From VGBK01 sp964354255 (GTDB lineage Bacteria; Actinomycetota; Acidimicrobiia; Spongiisociales; UBA11373), in NCBI GenBank assembly GCA_964354255.1, contig CAYGYX010000001.1:38803-102802 (forward strand): a DNA stretch of 64,000 bases, written 5' to 3'. The notes below the pieces were generated by a model. That model saw only the letters and a list, made by a program, of their open reading frames with translations, had not been told where the DNA came from and made no database searches. How positions within the stretch are numbered: position 1 is the stretch's first letter; every line of letters starts with the position of its first letter. Positions 15,311 through 24,479 of the stretch are shown here, in pieces. Both the position numbers and the translations under genes were made by a program.

Positions 15311-15356
15311 GTCGTTCCTCTCTGCTCGATGAACCAGCACAGGCTGCCGGAAGACC

Positions 15357-15385
15357 CCTCAAGAGGGCCTCAGGACGGGGACAAG
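15357..15385 (+). promoter_or_regulatory. Second copy of the 11-bp direct-repeat operator
   Basis: CCTCAAG (15357-15363), CCTCAGG (15368-15374) and GGACAAG (15379-15385) are spaced exactly 11 bases apart, the same layout as 10657-10685; the third unit matches only at CAAG. It lies between the ApbE operon (minus) and the ECF sigma gene (plus). A possible -10 (TAAGAC, 15411-15416) follows the array by 25 bases, much as at the first site. Confidence 0.55.
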
Positions 15386-15455
15386 AAGGCTGCATCTCCG
15401 GGCCTTCCGGTAAGACCTTTCCCCCATCCGGACATAGGCTGGTGTGGAGTGGACC

Positions 15456-15974
15456 ATGACCGTCGTCGGCGCCGCTGACCGGGCGGCCTCACCCGAGGCC
15501 CGCTTCAGCACCCTCTTCGCCCGCCACTACCCGGCGGTGTTCGGCTACGCCGTCCGCCGGGTGGGCCGCGACGAGGCGGGCGACGCCACCGCCGAGGTCT
15601 TCACCGTGGCGTGGCGGCGGCTGGGGCGGGTTCCCGCAGAGCCGGAGACCCTGCCCTGGCTCTACGCAGTGGCCCGCAAGGTCGTGGCCAACCAGGAGCG
15701 GGCGGCCCGCCGCCGCTGGCGCCTGGAGGCCAGGGCCGCGGCCTCCCCGGCCGGCACGGTCGAGGCTCCCGGCACCACCGGCCTCGATGTCGAGGCTGCC
15801 CTGCTCCGCCTGGGACAGGGCGACCGGGAGTTGCTGCGCCTCGCCGCCTGGGAGGAGCTACAGCCCGGCGAGATCGGCACCGTCCTGGGCTGCTCGGCCA
15901 ACGCCGCCGCCGTCCGCCTCCACCGCGCCCGGCAGCGCCTCGCCGGGGAACTGCAATCGGAAGGCCGGCCATGA
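15456..15974 (+). CDS. ECF-type RNA polymerase sigma factor
   Basis: The 172-residue protein has a sigma region 2 (FSTLFARHYPAVFGYAVRRVG, then DATAEVFTVAWRRLGRVP and LPWLYAVARKVVANQERA) and a sigma region 4 (LLRLAAWEELQPGEIGTVLGCSANAAAVRLHRARQRL). ECF sigma factors direct RNA polymerase to small stress or envelope regulons. The ATG at 15456 follows GTGGAG; a GTG at 15444 is an alternative. The stop overlaps (ATGA) the GerMN-protein gene, so that membrane protein may regulate it. A direct-repeat array upstream suggests control by the response regulator at 10725. Confidence 0.92.
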   Translation: MTVVGAADRAASPEARFSTLFARHYPAVFGYAVRRVGRDEAGDATAEVFTVAWRRLGRVPAEPETLPWLYAVARKVVANQERAARRRWRLEARAAASPAGTVEAPGTTGLDVEAALLRLGQGDRELLRLAAWEELQPGEIGTVLGCSANAAAVRLHRARQRLAGELQSEGRP

Positions 15975-17425
15975 ACCGCGATCCCTTCGACACCCTGCGC
16001 TCCCGCAACCCGGCGCCCCCGGAGAGCCTGCCCGAGGCCCCCATGGCGGTGGCCAGCCGGATCACCGCCGGGCACCCCTCGCTGCGCCGCGGCCTGGCCA
16101 TCGCCGCCGCCGCCGCCTCAGTGGTGCTGGTCGCCGGGGGTGGATGGCTGCTGTGGAGCCAGACCGGTGGACGGCAGACGGTGGTGGCCCCGCCGACGAC
16201 GACCTCGACCACTGCCGGCGAGACCACGACCACCGCTCCTGTGATAGTGGAGGAGGCCCCCACCGTGGTCGTGTACTTCCTCAAGGACGGCAAGTTGGTG
16301 CCGGTGGCGCGAGACCTCAGCGTGCTCAACGTGCGGCCGCTGCCGGACCTGGGACCGCTCACCGTCGAACTGCTCCTGTACGGGCCGGGAGCCTGGGACG
16401 CGGCACCTCTACCCGACCCGGTGGCCGCCGCCGAGGCCGAACTGACCACCTCCATCCCGGAGGGCACCGAACTGCTCGGGCTGAGCGTCTCACCGGGCGT
16501 CGTGACGGTGGATCTGGCCGGACTCCAGAGCGAATCCCGGCTCGCCCCCCCGGAGGCCCTGGCCCAGATCGTGTTCACCCTTACCACGCTCTACGGGGTC
16601 GAGGACATCAGCTTCCTGGTCGAGGGGGTGCCCCACGCGGTGGTGGCCGAGACCCTCGCCCTCGTGCCCAGCGCCAGCCCCCCAGCCGGGGGCACGATGG
16701 TGGACCCGGTGACGCGTCTCACCTTCGAGGAGTTCATGTCGCCGGTCATGATCGAGAAGCCGGCCCTGGGCGGCACGCTCCAGAGCCCAGGCGTGGTCGC
16801 CGGTTCGGTGTCCTTCTTCGCGACCGGGGTGCGCCTGGTGCTCACCGACGACGACGGGAGCGTCCTCTGGGAGTCTCTCCCTGAGATCAGATGCGGCGCC
16901 CCCCTTGCTCCGGCATGTCGCGGAGTGGACGACTGGAGCACTTTCGAGGCTGACGTTCCGGCCGGCCTGGTGGACTACGGGCGGTGGGGCACGATCTCGG
17001 CGTTTCTCCTTTCGGACCGCTTCCTGCCGTATGCCCCGCACTCCCAGCCCGTCTGGTTGGTGCCCTTCGTGCCGTTCACGGAGGAGCCCGACATCCCCGA
17101 GGCGACCAGGACCACCGTGGGCTACGGCCTGGGCGACCTGCGCCCCTTCCCCGACGACCTCCTCACCGGATGCGCTGCCGACACCGTGCGCGACCCGGCC
17201 GCCTTCGAGGCCGCCCTGGCGAACGGGCCGATCTCCATGGGCGACCTGTGCGCCGTCGTAGGGGTCCCCGACTACGAGACGGGCAGCGGCCTGATGATCC
17301 CGGTCTACGACCTGGCCGACGGCAGCCGGCTCTACCTGGGCTACGCCGGGCTCGCGGCCGAAGACCTGATGTACGCCAACCTGGTGAGCCCGGATGGCAG
17401 GGTGCGGGACCTGCTGGGGGGGTAG
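15971..17425 (+). CDS. Membrane-anchored GerMN and Gmad2 domain protein
   Basis: The 484-residue product has a cytoplasmic N-terminus of about 40 residues, one membrane helix (41-62), a Thr-rich linker (TTTSTTAGETTTT), a GerMN domain (about 95-215; VVVYFLKDGKLVPVARDL, LTVELLLYGP, LGLSVSPGVVTVDLAG) and a Gmad2 Ig-like domain (about 250-350; IEKPALGGTLQSPGVVAGS). A C-terminal part with PYEDT-like DYETGSGLMIPVYDLADGS has no recognised family. GerMN/Gmad2 domains are found in spore-germination and lipoprotein partners. Because it is translationally coupled to an ECF sigma gene, the cytoplasmic N-terminus may act as anti-sigma factor; no zinc-finger motif is visible there. Confidence 0.85.
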   Translation: MNRDPFDTLRSRNPAPPESLPEAPMAVASRITAGHPSLRRGLAIAAAAASVVLVAGGGWLLWSQTGGRQTVVAPPTTTSTTAGETTTTAPVIVEEAPTVVVYFLKDGKLVPVARDLSVLNVRPLPDLGPLTVELLLYGPGAWDAAPLPDPVAAAEAELTTSIPEGTELLGLSVSPGVVTVDLAGLQSESRLAPPEALAQIVFTLTTLYGVEDISFLVEGVPHAVVAETLALVPSASPPAGGTMVDPVTRLTFEEFMSPVMIEKPALGGTLQSPGVVAGSVSFFATGVRLVLTDDDGSVLWESLPEIRCGAPLAPACRGVDDWSTFEADVPAGLVDYGRWGTISAFLLSDRFLPYAPHSQPVWLVPFVPFTEEPDIPEATRTTVGYGLGDLRPFPDDLLTGCAADTVRDPAAFEAALANGPISMGDLCAVVGVPDYETGSGLMIPVYDLADGSRLYLGYAGLAAEDLMYANLVSPDGRVRDLLGG

Positions 17426-17443
17426 CCGGCCCTCACCCCAACT

Positions 17444-17470
17444 CTCTCCCGGCCGCTTCGGGCGGGAGAG
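17444..17470 (+). terminator. Hairpin after the sigma/GerMN operon
   Basis: CTCTCCCG (17444-17451) pairs perfectly with CGGGAGAG (17463-17470) around an 11-base loop, followed by GGGGGTTTCCTT. It lies 19 bases after the GerMN-gene stop. The CCCTCACCCCAACTCTCTCCC context recurs partly at 17653-17680, so it may also be an interspersed palindromic repeat. Confidence 0.5.
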
Positions 17471-17628
17471 GGGGTTTCCTTGCCCCTCCTTGCTCTGAGG
17501 GAGAGCCGCAAGGCGGCACCCGCCAGCGGAAGTTGCAGCCCCACGACAGGCGGCCGCCGGGCGGTGAGGGCAACCCCCAATCCACGCCCGCCGTAGGCAC
17601 CGTCGCTACCTTGCCCTCTCCCTGACCC

Positions 17629-17653
17629 CTTCCCGCAGCCGGAGCTGCGGAAG
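17629..17653. terminator. Hairpin between convergent genes
   Basis: CTTCC-GCAGC pairs with GCTGC-GGAAG with one bulged C and a CGGA loop. It lies four bases beyond the cca stop (17657) and can terminate the cca transcript, or both convergent transcripts. The remaining bases from 17471 to 17628 hold no recognisable gene. Confidence 0.45.
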
Positions 17654-17656
17654 CCC

Positions 17657-19081
17657 TCACCCCCCGCCCTCTCCCGGCAGGCCGGGAGCGGGAGCGATCC
17701 CCCGCCCCTCGGCCCACTCCCGTACCAATCGGAACGCCTCCTCCTCCGAGTAGGGGCCCTCGTCCAGACGGTGCTCCAGCAACAGGTCCATCACCTCTCC
17801 CACCATGGGGCCCGGCGGGATGCCGAGCAAAGCCATCACGGCGTGGCCGTCGATGGGCGGGCGGATCGCGTCGAGTTCTTCCCGCTCCCGGAGGGTGGCG
17901 ATGCGCTCCTCCAACTCGTCGATCCGCCGTTCCACCGCCCGGGCCTTCTTGGGGTCGCGAGTAGTCACATCGCAGCGCACCAACGTGTTCAGGCGCTCTA
18001 GGAGCGGCCCGGCATCCCGCACGTAGCGGCGCACGGCCCGATCGGTCCAGCCCATCTTCAACGTGTGGGGCCGCAGGTGCAGGTACACCAACCCGGCCAC
18101 CTCATCGATGTCGGCGCGGGAGTAGCGCAGCTCCCGCATCCGCGCCCCGGTGATGCGGGCGCCAACCACCTCGTGGTGATGGAAGGCCACCCCGCCCGGG
18201 CCGAAGGAGCGGGTGGCCGGCTTCCCGACGTCGTGAAAGAGGGCGGCCAGGCGGAGGATCCGGTCCCGCGGGCAGCGCCCCACGACGGCGACGGTGTGGG
18301 CGAGCACATCCTTGTGCTGGTGGATGGGATCCTGCTGCAGGCGGAGGGCGGCGATCTCCGGGAGGAACTCCCCGGCCAGCCCGCTCTCCACCAGCCCCCA
18401 CAACCCCTGCTCCACCTGCTCCCCCCCCAGCAGCTTGTCCAGCTCGTCACGAATGCGCTCGGCCGACACGATCGCCAGCCGCTCACGCATCGCCCGCACC
18501 GCCGCCACCGCCTCGCCGTCGGCTCGAAAGCCCAGGCAGCTGACGAAGCGGAACAGGCGCAGCATGCGCAGCGGGTCGTCGGCGAAGGCGATGCCGGGAT
18601 CGAGCGGGGTGCGCAGCAGGCCGGCCCCCAGGTCGGCCAGCCCCCCGAACGGATCGATGATCTCCGGGCCGGGTACGAGACGCAGGGCGGTGGCGTTCAC
18701 CGTGAAATCGCGGCGCGACAGGTCGGTCTCCAGATCGTCGGCGAACTGCACGATCGGCTTGCGGCTGTCGTCCCGGTACACCTCGGCCCGGTAGGTCGTT
18801 ATCTCGGCGCGCACCCCGTCCTTGCTGAGGCCGATGGTGCCGAAGGTCTCCCCCACCGTGTACACCTCATCGGCCCAACCGCCCACCAGGCGGCGCACCT
18901 CCGCGGGGCGGGCGTCGGTGGTGAAGTCGTGCTCCTCGTCGGCCCGGGCCCGCCCGAGGAGGGCGTCGCGCACGCTGCCCCCGACCAGATAGAGATCCCG
19001 ACCGCCCTCGGCGAAGAGCCGGGCGAGGGACATGGGCACTCCGTCGGCGCGCAGCAGAGGGTCGAGACGGGCCGGGATCAT
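17657..19081 (-). CDS. cca: CCA tRNA nucleotidyltransferase with HD domain
   Basis: The 474-residue enzyme adds or repairs the 3' CCA of tRNA. It shows the class II nucleotidyltransferase head (YLVGGSVRDALLGR at about 31-44), ETFGTIGL, EITTYRAE, LSRRDFTVNA, DPFGGLADL, DDPLRMLRLFRFVS and an HD hydrolase domain (HTVAVVGRCPRD, LAALFHDVGKPATR, FHHHEVVGA). The metal-binding DxD motif, usually DLDFTT in actinobacteria, reads EHDFTT here. Near the origin this gene is a normal actinobacterial neighbour. The ATG at 19081 gives the family-like start. It is 67 bases after the pilT gene on the same strand. Confidence 0.94.
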   Translation of the reverse strand: MIPARLDPLLRADGVPMSLARLFAEGGRDLYLVGGSVRDALLGRARADEEHDFTTDARPAEVRRLVGGWADEVYTVGETFGTIGLSKDGVRAEITTYRAEVYRDDSRKPIVQFADDLETDLSRRDFTVNATALRLVPGPEIIDPFGGLADLGAGLLRTPLDPGIAFADDPLRMLRLFRFVSCLGFRADGEAVAAVRAMRERLAIVSAERIRDELDKLLGGEQVEQGLWGLVESGLAGEFLPEIAALRLQQDPIHQHKDVLAHTVAVVGRCPRDRILRLAALFHDVGKPATRSFGPGGVAFHHHEVVGARITGARMRELRYSRADIDEVAGLVYLHLRPHTLKMGWTDRAVRRYVRDAGPLLERLNTLVRCDVTTRDPKKARAVERRIDELEERIATLREREELDAIRPPIDGHAVMALLGIPPGPMVGEVMDLLLEHRLDEGPYSEEEAFRLVREWAEGRGIAPAPGLPGEGGG

Positions 19082-19148
19082 GCCTCGCCATGGTAGGGCC
19101 CGGGGCCGGCCGCCACGGGGGACCGCACCGAGGCAGCCCTTCCGCGGG

Positions 19149-20267
19149 TCAGGTGGCGATCAGGCCCTGTTGCTGCGCCCGCAGCCGCAGATCGGCGGGC
19201 TTGGTGGCGTGGCGCAGGGCCTCGGCGAACGTGACCGTCCCCGAGGCGAACAGGCGCAGGATGGCCTGGTCGAAGCTCTCCATGCCGTAGTAAGACCCCT
19301 CGGCGATCACGTCGGGGATCTCGGAGGTCAGCGACGGATCGGTGATCCGCTCCGCTACCCGCTCCGTGTTGATGAGCACCTCGGCCGCCACCACCCGACC
19401 CTTGCCGTCGGCCCGGGGCAGGAGCCGCTGGCTGATGATGCCCCGCAGCGTGCCGGCCAGTAGCAGACGCACCTGCCGCTGCAGGGTGCCGGGGTAGAAG
19501 TCGAGGACGCGGCTGATCGTCTCGGCCGCGTCGAGGGTGTGCAGCGTCGAGAGCACCACGTGCCCGGTCTCTGCCGCCTTCAGCGCGGCATCGATGGTGG
19601 CCAGGTCGCGCATCTCCCCGATGAGGATCACATCCGGGTCCTGGCGCAACACCCGCCGCAGCGCCTCGGCGAAGCCGCCGGTGTCCTCCCCCACCTCGCG
19701 TTGATGGATCAGGGCGAGCCGGTCCTGGTGGACCACCTCGATGGGATCTTCGATGGTCACCACGTTCACCCGCCGCGTCCGGTTGATGGCGTCGAGCATC
19801 GCCGCCAGGGTGGTCGACTTGCCGCAGCCGGTCGGCCCGGTGACCAGGATGAGGCCGCGCGGCTCCTGCACCAGCCGGCCGAGCACGGGCGGCAGGCCCA
19901 GATCGGCGAAAGTCTGCCCGGGCGGGGGCACCGGACGCAGGGCCACGCTGATCACTCCCCGCTGGAGGAAGGCGTTCACCCGAACCCGGCCGGTCTCCGC
20001 ATCGGCCACCGCGAAGTCGGCCTCATGGGTGTCCTTGAACTCGACCCGCAATCGCGCGGGGAGGAGCCCGCTCAAGTACCGCTCGGTGTCCTCGGCGGTC
20101 ACGACCCGGTAGTCGGTGGGCTGCAACTGGCCGTTGACCCGCAACATGGGCGGCACCCCGACCTTCAAATGCAGATCGGAAGCGCCCAGCCGCACCGTCT
20201 CGGCGAGCAAAACCCCAATGGAAGGAAGTTCGTGAGCCACCGTCCAAGCCCTATCGGCACGCTCCAT
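19149..20267 (-). CDS. pilT: PilT-type twitching motility ATPase
   Basis: The 372-residue ATPase powers pilus retraction in type IV pilus systems. It has the N-terminal PAS-like domain (LGASDLHLKVGVPPMLRVNG) and a RecA-like core with Walker A GPTGCGKST (about 144-152), the Asp box VVTIEDPIE, the Walker B region DPDVILIGEMRD, the His box HVVLSTLHT and a final SYYGMESFDQAI segment close to the PilT AIRNLIRE-containing helix. Other pilus genes are not in the window, so its partners must lie elsewhere. The ATG at 20267 is followed by a weakly conserved 20-residue leader; a later start is possible. Confidence 0.92.
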   Translation of the reverse strand: MERADRAWTVAHELPSIGVLLAETVRLGASDLHLKVGVPPMLRVNGQLQPTDYRVVTAEDTERYLSGLLPARLRVEFKDTHEADFAVADAETGRVRVNAFLQRGVISVALRPVPPPGQTFADLGLPPVLGRLVQEPRGLILVTGPTGCGKSTTLAAMLDAINRTRRVNVVTIEDPIEVVHQDRLALIHQREVGEDTGGFAEALRRVLRQDPDVILIGEMRDLATIDAALKAAETGHVVLSTLHTLDAAETISRVLDFYPGTLQRQVRLLLAGTLRGIISQRLLPRADGKGRVVAAEVLINTERVAERITDPSLTSEIPDVIAEGSYYGMESFDQAILRLFASGTVTFAEALRHATKPADLRLRAQQQGLIAT

Positions 20268-20300
20268 GGGGCCCTTGACCGGTTGCCTCCCCGGTGGCTC

Positions 20301-21326
<1,026 letters not shown>

Positions 21327-21396
21327 CGCGGGAGCCGGGTCATCTCGGCCCGCCGGGAGCCGAACCTCCCTACCATCAGCCGGCGGTGAGGCGCGC

Positions 21397-22113
21397 GTGA
21401 GAACCCACATCCAGGGCACCTGGCCCGGGCTGGTGATCCTGCAGCGCGGCTGGTACCGGGCGGCCGCCCGCCCCTGGAACGACGACACCCCGATGGCCCA
21501 CCTCCGGGTGGAGCGAGGCGGATCCGGCTTCCTGGCCGAGTGCGCCGGCGCCCTCCTGGAGTTGGAGGGCGTCACCGGGGTGCTTTCTCCCCCACTGCTG
21601 CTCGACGCCCGCCCACCCTGGGAGGAGGCCGGGTTCACCCTGCACGCCCGGCTGCTGCTGCTGCGGCGGGAGTTGGACGGCCTGGCCGAACCGGAGCACG
21701 TGGTCATGGCCGGCGACCGGCGAGACCTGGGCGAGGCGCTGGCCGTGGACCGCTCGGCCTTCGAACCGTTCTGGCGCCTGGATCCACTCGGCCTGCGCGA
21801 GGCGCTGGAGGCCACTCCGCGCAGCGCCGTTCACCTCGTGCGCCGTCCCGGCGGGGGCCTCACCGGCTTCGCCGTCACCGGGGTCGGGACCTCCCTGGCC
21901 TACCTGCAGCGCCTCGCCGTCGATCCCGCCTGGCAGTCCCGGGGCATCGGGCGGTCCCTGGTCCGCACCGCGGCCGCCTGGGCACACCGCCAAGGTGCCT
22001 CGGCTCTCCTCCTCAACACCCCCGACGGCAACCGGTCGGCCGCCTCCCTCTACGAGTCCGAGGGGTTCCACACCGTCACCCGGGACCTGGCCGTGCTGGC
22101 CCGCACTGCCTGA
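21397..22113 (+). CDS. GNAT family N-acetyltransferase
   Basis: The 238-residue protein has a C-terminal GNAT domain with AYLQRLAVDPAWQSRGIGRSLVRTAAAWA (acetyl-CoA loop QSRGIG), LLLNTPDGNRSAASLYESEGFHTVTRD. The N-terminal 90 residues look like a degenerate second acetyltransferase half. Its substrate is unknown. The GTG start at 21397 follows GGTGAGG. It is 70 bases from the divergent deacetylase gene, so the two share a promoter region. Confidence 0.86.
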   Translation: MRTHIQGTWPGLVILQRGWYRAAARPWNDDTPMAHLRVERGGSGFLAECAGALLELEGVTGVLSPPLLLDARPPWEEAGFTLHARLLLLRRELDGLAEPEHVVMAGDRRDLGEALAVDRSAFEPFWRLDPLGLREALEATPRSAVHLVRRPGGGLTGFAVTGVGTSLAYLQRLAVDPAWQSRGIGRSLVRTAAAWAHRQGASALLLNTPDGNRSAASLYESEGFHTVTRDLAVLARTA

Positions 22114-22183
22114 CCGCCCGCGGCTACCGGCGCAGCGCCTCTGAGCGCGGTATGGTCTGGCCCACTCGGCCCTGGACGGAGAG

Positions 22184-23017
22184 ATGATCCGCATCGTCAC
22201 CGACTCATCGTGCGACCTCCCCGATGAGGTCCTCACCCGGCACCGCATCGAGGTGGTCCCTCTCACCATCCGCTTCGGAGAGGAGGAGTTGGTCGACCGC
22301 GAGGAGCTCAGCAGCGAGGAGTTCTGGCACCGTCTCACCACCGGTTCCACCCTCCCCGAGACCGCCGCCCCATCGGTGGGGCGGTTCCAGCAGGCCTTCA
22401 CCCGGTTGGTCTCGGCCGGCGCCGACGGCATCGTCGTCCTCTGCCTCTCCTCCAAGGTCAGCGCCACCATCCAGTCGGCCACCCTGGCCGCCGACCAGTT
22501 CACCGCCGGCATCCCGGTCCGGGTCATCGACAGCGGCCTGGTATCCGGAGCCCTGGGCCTGGCCGCCATCGAAGCGGCCAAGGCGGCCTCAGCCGGCGGA
22601 TCTGTCGATGAGGTGGAGGCTGTCGCCCGGACCGCCTGCGAGCGCGGGCGCATCTTCGCCACCCCCAACACGCTGGAGTACCTGCGTCGCGGGGGTCGTA
22701 TCGGCGGGGCCGCCGCCTTGATCGGCGGCCTCCTCGACGTCAAGGTGCTCATCGGCTTCGAGGACGGCAAGGTCGCCGGCATCGGCCGGGTGCGCAGCCG
22801 CAAGCGGGCCCTGGCGGCCGTCATCGATCACGTTGGGGAGCACGCCGCCTCCATCGCCTGCCTCGGAGTCGTGCACTCGGACCCCAGCGAGCTCCCCGAT
22901 TTTCTCCGGAGCCTCGCCGAGGTCTACGGCGGCGAGCCGATGATGTTCCGTTTCGGCCCCGTGGTCGGCACCCACATCGGCCCGGGGGCACTGGGCGTCA
23001 CCTACCTGGTGGCCTGA
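22184..23017 (+). CDS. DegV family fatty-acid-binding protein
   Basis: The 277-residue protein matches DegV/FakB proteins, which bind a single fatty acid and, in Firmicutes, present it to the FakA kinase. Family marks are IVTDSSCDLPDEV, VVPLTIRFGEEELVD, TAAPSVGRFQQAF, LCLSSKVSATIQSA (fatty-acid carboxylate site), VIDSGLVSGALG, TLEYLRRGGRIGGAAALIGGLLDVK, and VGTHIGPGALGVTY. ATG at 22184 follows GGACGGAGAG. No fakA/DAK-domain gene is adjacent. Confidence 0.92.
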   Translation: MIRIVTDSSCDLPDEVLTRHRIEVVPLTIRFGEEELVDREELSSEEFWHRLTTGSTLPETAAPSVGRFQQAFTRLVSAGADGIVVLCLSSKVSATIQSATLAADQFTAGIPVRVIDSGLVSGALGLAAIEAAKAASAGGSVDEVEAVARTACERGRIFATPNTLEYLRRGGRIGGAAALIGGLLDVKVLIGFEDGKVAGIGRVRSRKRALAAVIDHVGEHAASIACLGVVHSDPSELPDFLRSLAEVYGGEPMMFRFGPVVGTHIGPGALGVTYLVA

Positions 23018-23143
23018 CCAGGACTGCCGCCGGGCCCGGCCGGCCATGAGAGCCGACTGCCCCCGCACGCCGGAGGCCCCCCCTCCGCCCGTTTGGAGGC
23101 CCGCCCTGAGCGACTCACCCACCGAGCCGGTAGCGTTGCGCCG

Positions 23144-23725
23144 GTGACCCGGCACGCCGACCCCGACACCGCCCTCATCGAGCGGTACCTGCGGGGCGAC
23201 GTGGGGGCTTTCAACGACCTGATGCGCTCCCACGAGGGCCGCGTCTTCGCCATCTGCCTGCGCATGCTGCGCGATCGGGAGGCGGCGCTCGACGCCACTC
23301 AGGAGACTTTCATCACCGTCTTCCGTAAGGTCGACCGCTTCTCCGGGCATTCCGCCTTCTCTACCTGGCTGTACCGGGTCGCGGTGAACACCTGTTACGA
23401 CCAGGCCCGCCGCCGCGGGCGGCGCCCCACCGAACCGCTCCCCGAGGAAGGGGGCCCGACCGACGATCGCACGGCCACCGCCCTGGACTCCGCCGAGTTG
23501 CGCCCCGATCTCGAGGCCGCCCTGGCCGCCATCCCCGCGGAGTTCCGCGCTGCCGTCGTCCTGTGCGACGCCGAGGGCCTCGCCCTGCAGACCGTCGCCG
23601 AGATCCTGGGGGTCCCGGTGGGCACGGTGAAGTCCCGGGTCTTCCGGGGCCGCCGCCTGCTGGCCGCAGCTCTCGGGAACCTCCGGCCGGTTCCCAACCC
23701 TCTCAGAGACGAGCACCATGGCTAG
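23144..23725 (+). CDS. ECF-type RNA polymerase sigma factor (RpoE-like)
   Basis: The 193-residue protein has region 2 (LIERYLRGDVGAFNDLMRSHEGRVF, then DATQETFITVFRKVDRF, FSTWLYRVAVNTCYDQARRR) and region 4 (ALAAIPAEFRAAVVLCDAEGLALQTVAEILGVPVGTVKSRVFRGRRLL). It resembles SigE/SigM-type factors placed near the origin in actinobacteria. GTG at 23144 is the chosen start; a TTG at 23093 adds an unconserved leader. Its stop overlaps the next gene by eight bases, and that gene encodes the probable anti-sigma factor. Confidence 0.93.
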   Translation: MTRHADPDTALIERYLRGDVGAFNDLMRSHEGRVFAICLRMLRDREAALDATQETFITVFRKVDRFSGHSAFSTWLYRVAVNTCYDQARRRGRRPTEPLPEEGGPTDDRTATALDSAELRPDLEAALAAIPAEFRAAVVLCDAEGLALQTVAEILGVPVGTVKSRVFRGRRLLAAALGNLRPVPNPLRDEHHG

Positions 23726-24476
23726 GTACGACCCAGACCGCATCGCCGCCCTCGCCGCCGGGCTCCTCGAGCCCGCCGAGGCCGCCGCCCTGGGGGAGGA
23801 GATCGCCGCCGATCCCCGCGCCGCCGCCGAACTGGCCGCCCAGCGCCTCGCCCTCCAGGCTCTCCGCCACACCCCGGCCCCGGTGCTCTCCGCCGAGGAG
23901 CGAACCGAGCTGCGCCGGGCCGTGGCCGCCGCCCTCAACCTGGAGGAGGCCTCGGCGGCCAAAGTCGCCTCCTCCCGTCGCCGGGTCCCCTGGCGCCCGA
24001 TCGCCGTGGCCGCCGCCGCCCTCGCGGCCGTTGCGGCGGTGGTCCCCCTGGTCGGCCTGCTCTCCGTCGGCAACGACCGGGCTGCCATGACCACCGTGGC
24101 CGAAGCCGACCTCACCGCCCGCACCGCAGACACCGGCGCCGCCGAGAGCCTCATGGGAGCGGATAGCTCCCCGCCCGACGCCGGCACCCTGGGCGCGGAG
24201 TTCTCCGCGGTGGCTGCCTACACCGATGCCGAGAAGGCGATCGACGATCTGCTGGCCGACCCGTCGCTGCTCATCGCCTCCGCCGATGCCGATCTCTCCA
24301 CTTGTGAAGCCGAAGCTGGGTCCCTGCTCGGCGAGGACAGTCGCCCGGCCGCCGCCACCCTGCTCCGGGAAACCGGTGAGGTGGTGGTCTGGTTCGTCTC
24401 GACGGACGCGACCACCGTACAGCGCCTGGCCGTCTTCGACCCGGTGGACTGCGATCTGCTCGCCTCACATCCCTGA
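23718..24476 (+). CDS. Probable membrane anti-sigma factor
   Basis: The 252-residue protein has a cytoplasmic N-terminus of about 90 residues with the helical IAALAAGLLEPAEAAALGEEIAADPRAAAELA pattern typical of the anti-sigma fold, one membrane helix (about 92-117) and an exported C-terminal domain with two cysteines. There is no HxxxCxxC zinc motif in the N-terminus. Its overlap with the sigma gene (ATG inside the sigma reading frame) supports a one-to-one partnership: it would hold the sigma factor inactive at the membrane until a signal releases it. The signal is unknown. Confidence 0.75.
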   Translation: MARYDPDRIAALAAGLLEPAEAAALGEEIAADPRAAAELAAQRLALQALRHTPAPVLSAEERTELRRAVAAALNLEEASAAKVASSRRRVPWRPIAVAAAALAAVAAVVPLVGLLSVGNDRAAMTTVAEADLTARTADTGAAESLMGADSSPPDAGTLGAEFSAVAAYTDAEKAIDDLLADPSLLIASADADLSTCEAEAGSLLGEDSRPAAATLLRETGEVVVWFVSTDATTVQRLAVFDPVDCDLLASHP

Positions 24477-24479
24477 AGG

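Noticed and set aside
23093..23143. N-terminal extension of the second ECF sigma factor from TTG
   Set aside because: The extra residues have no family similarity and the GTG at 23144 gives a standard start.
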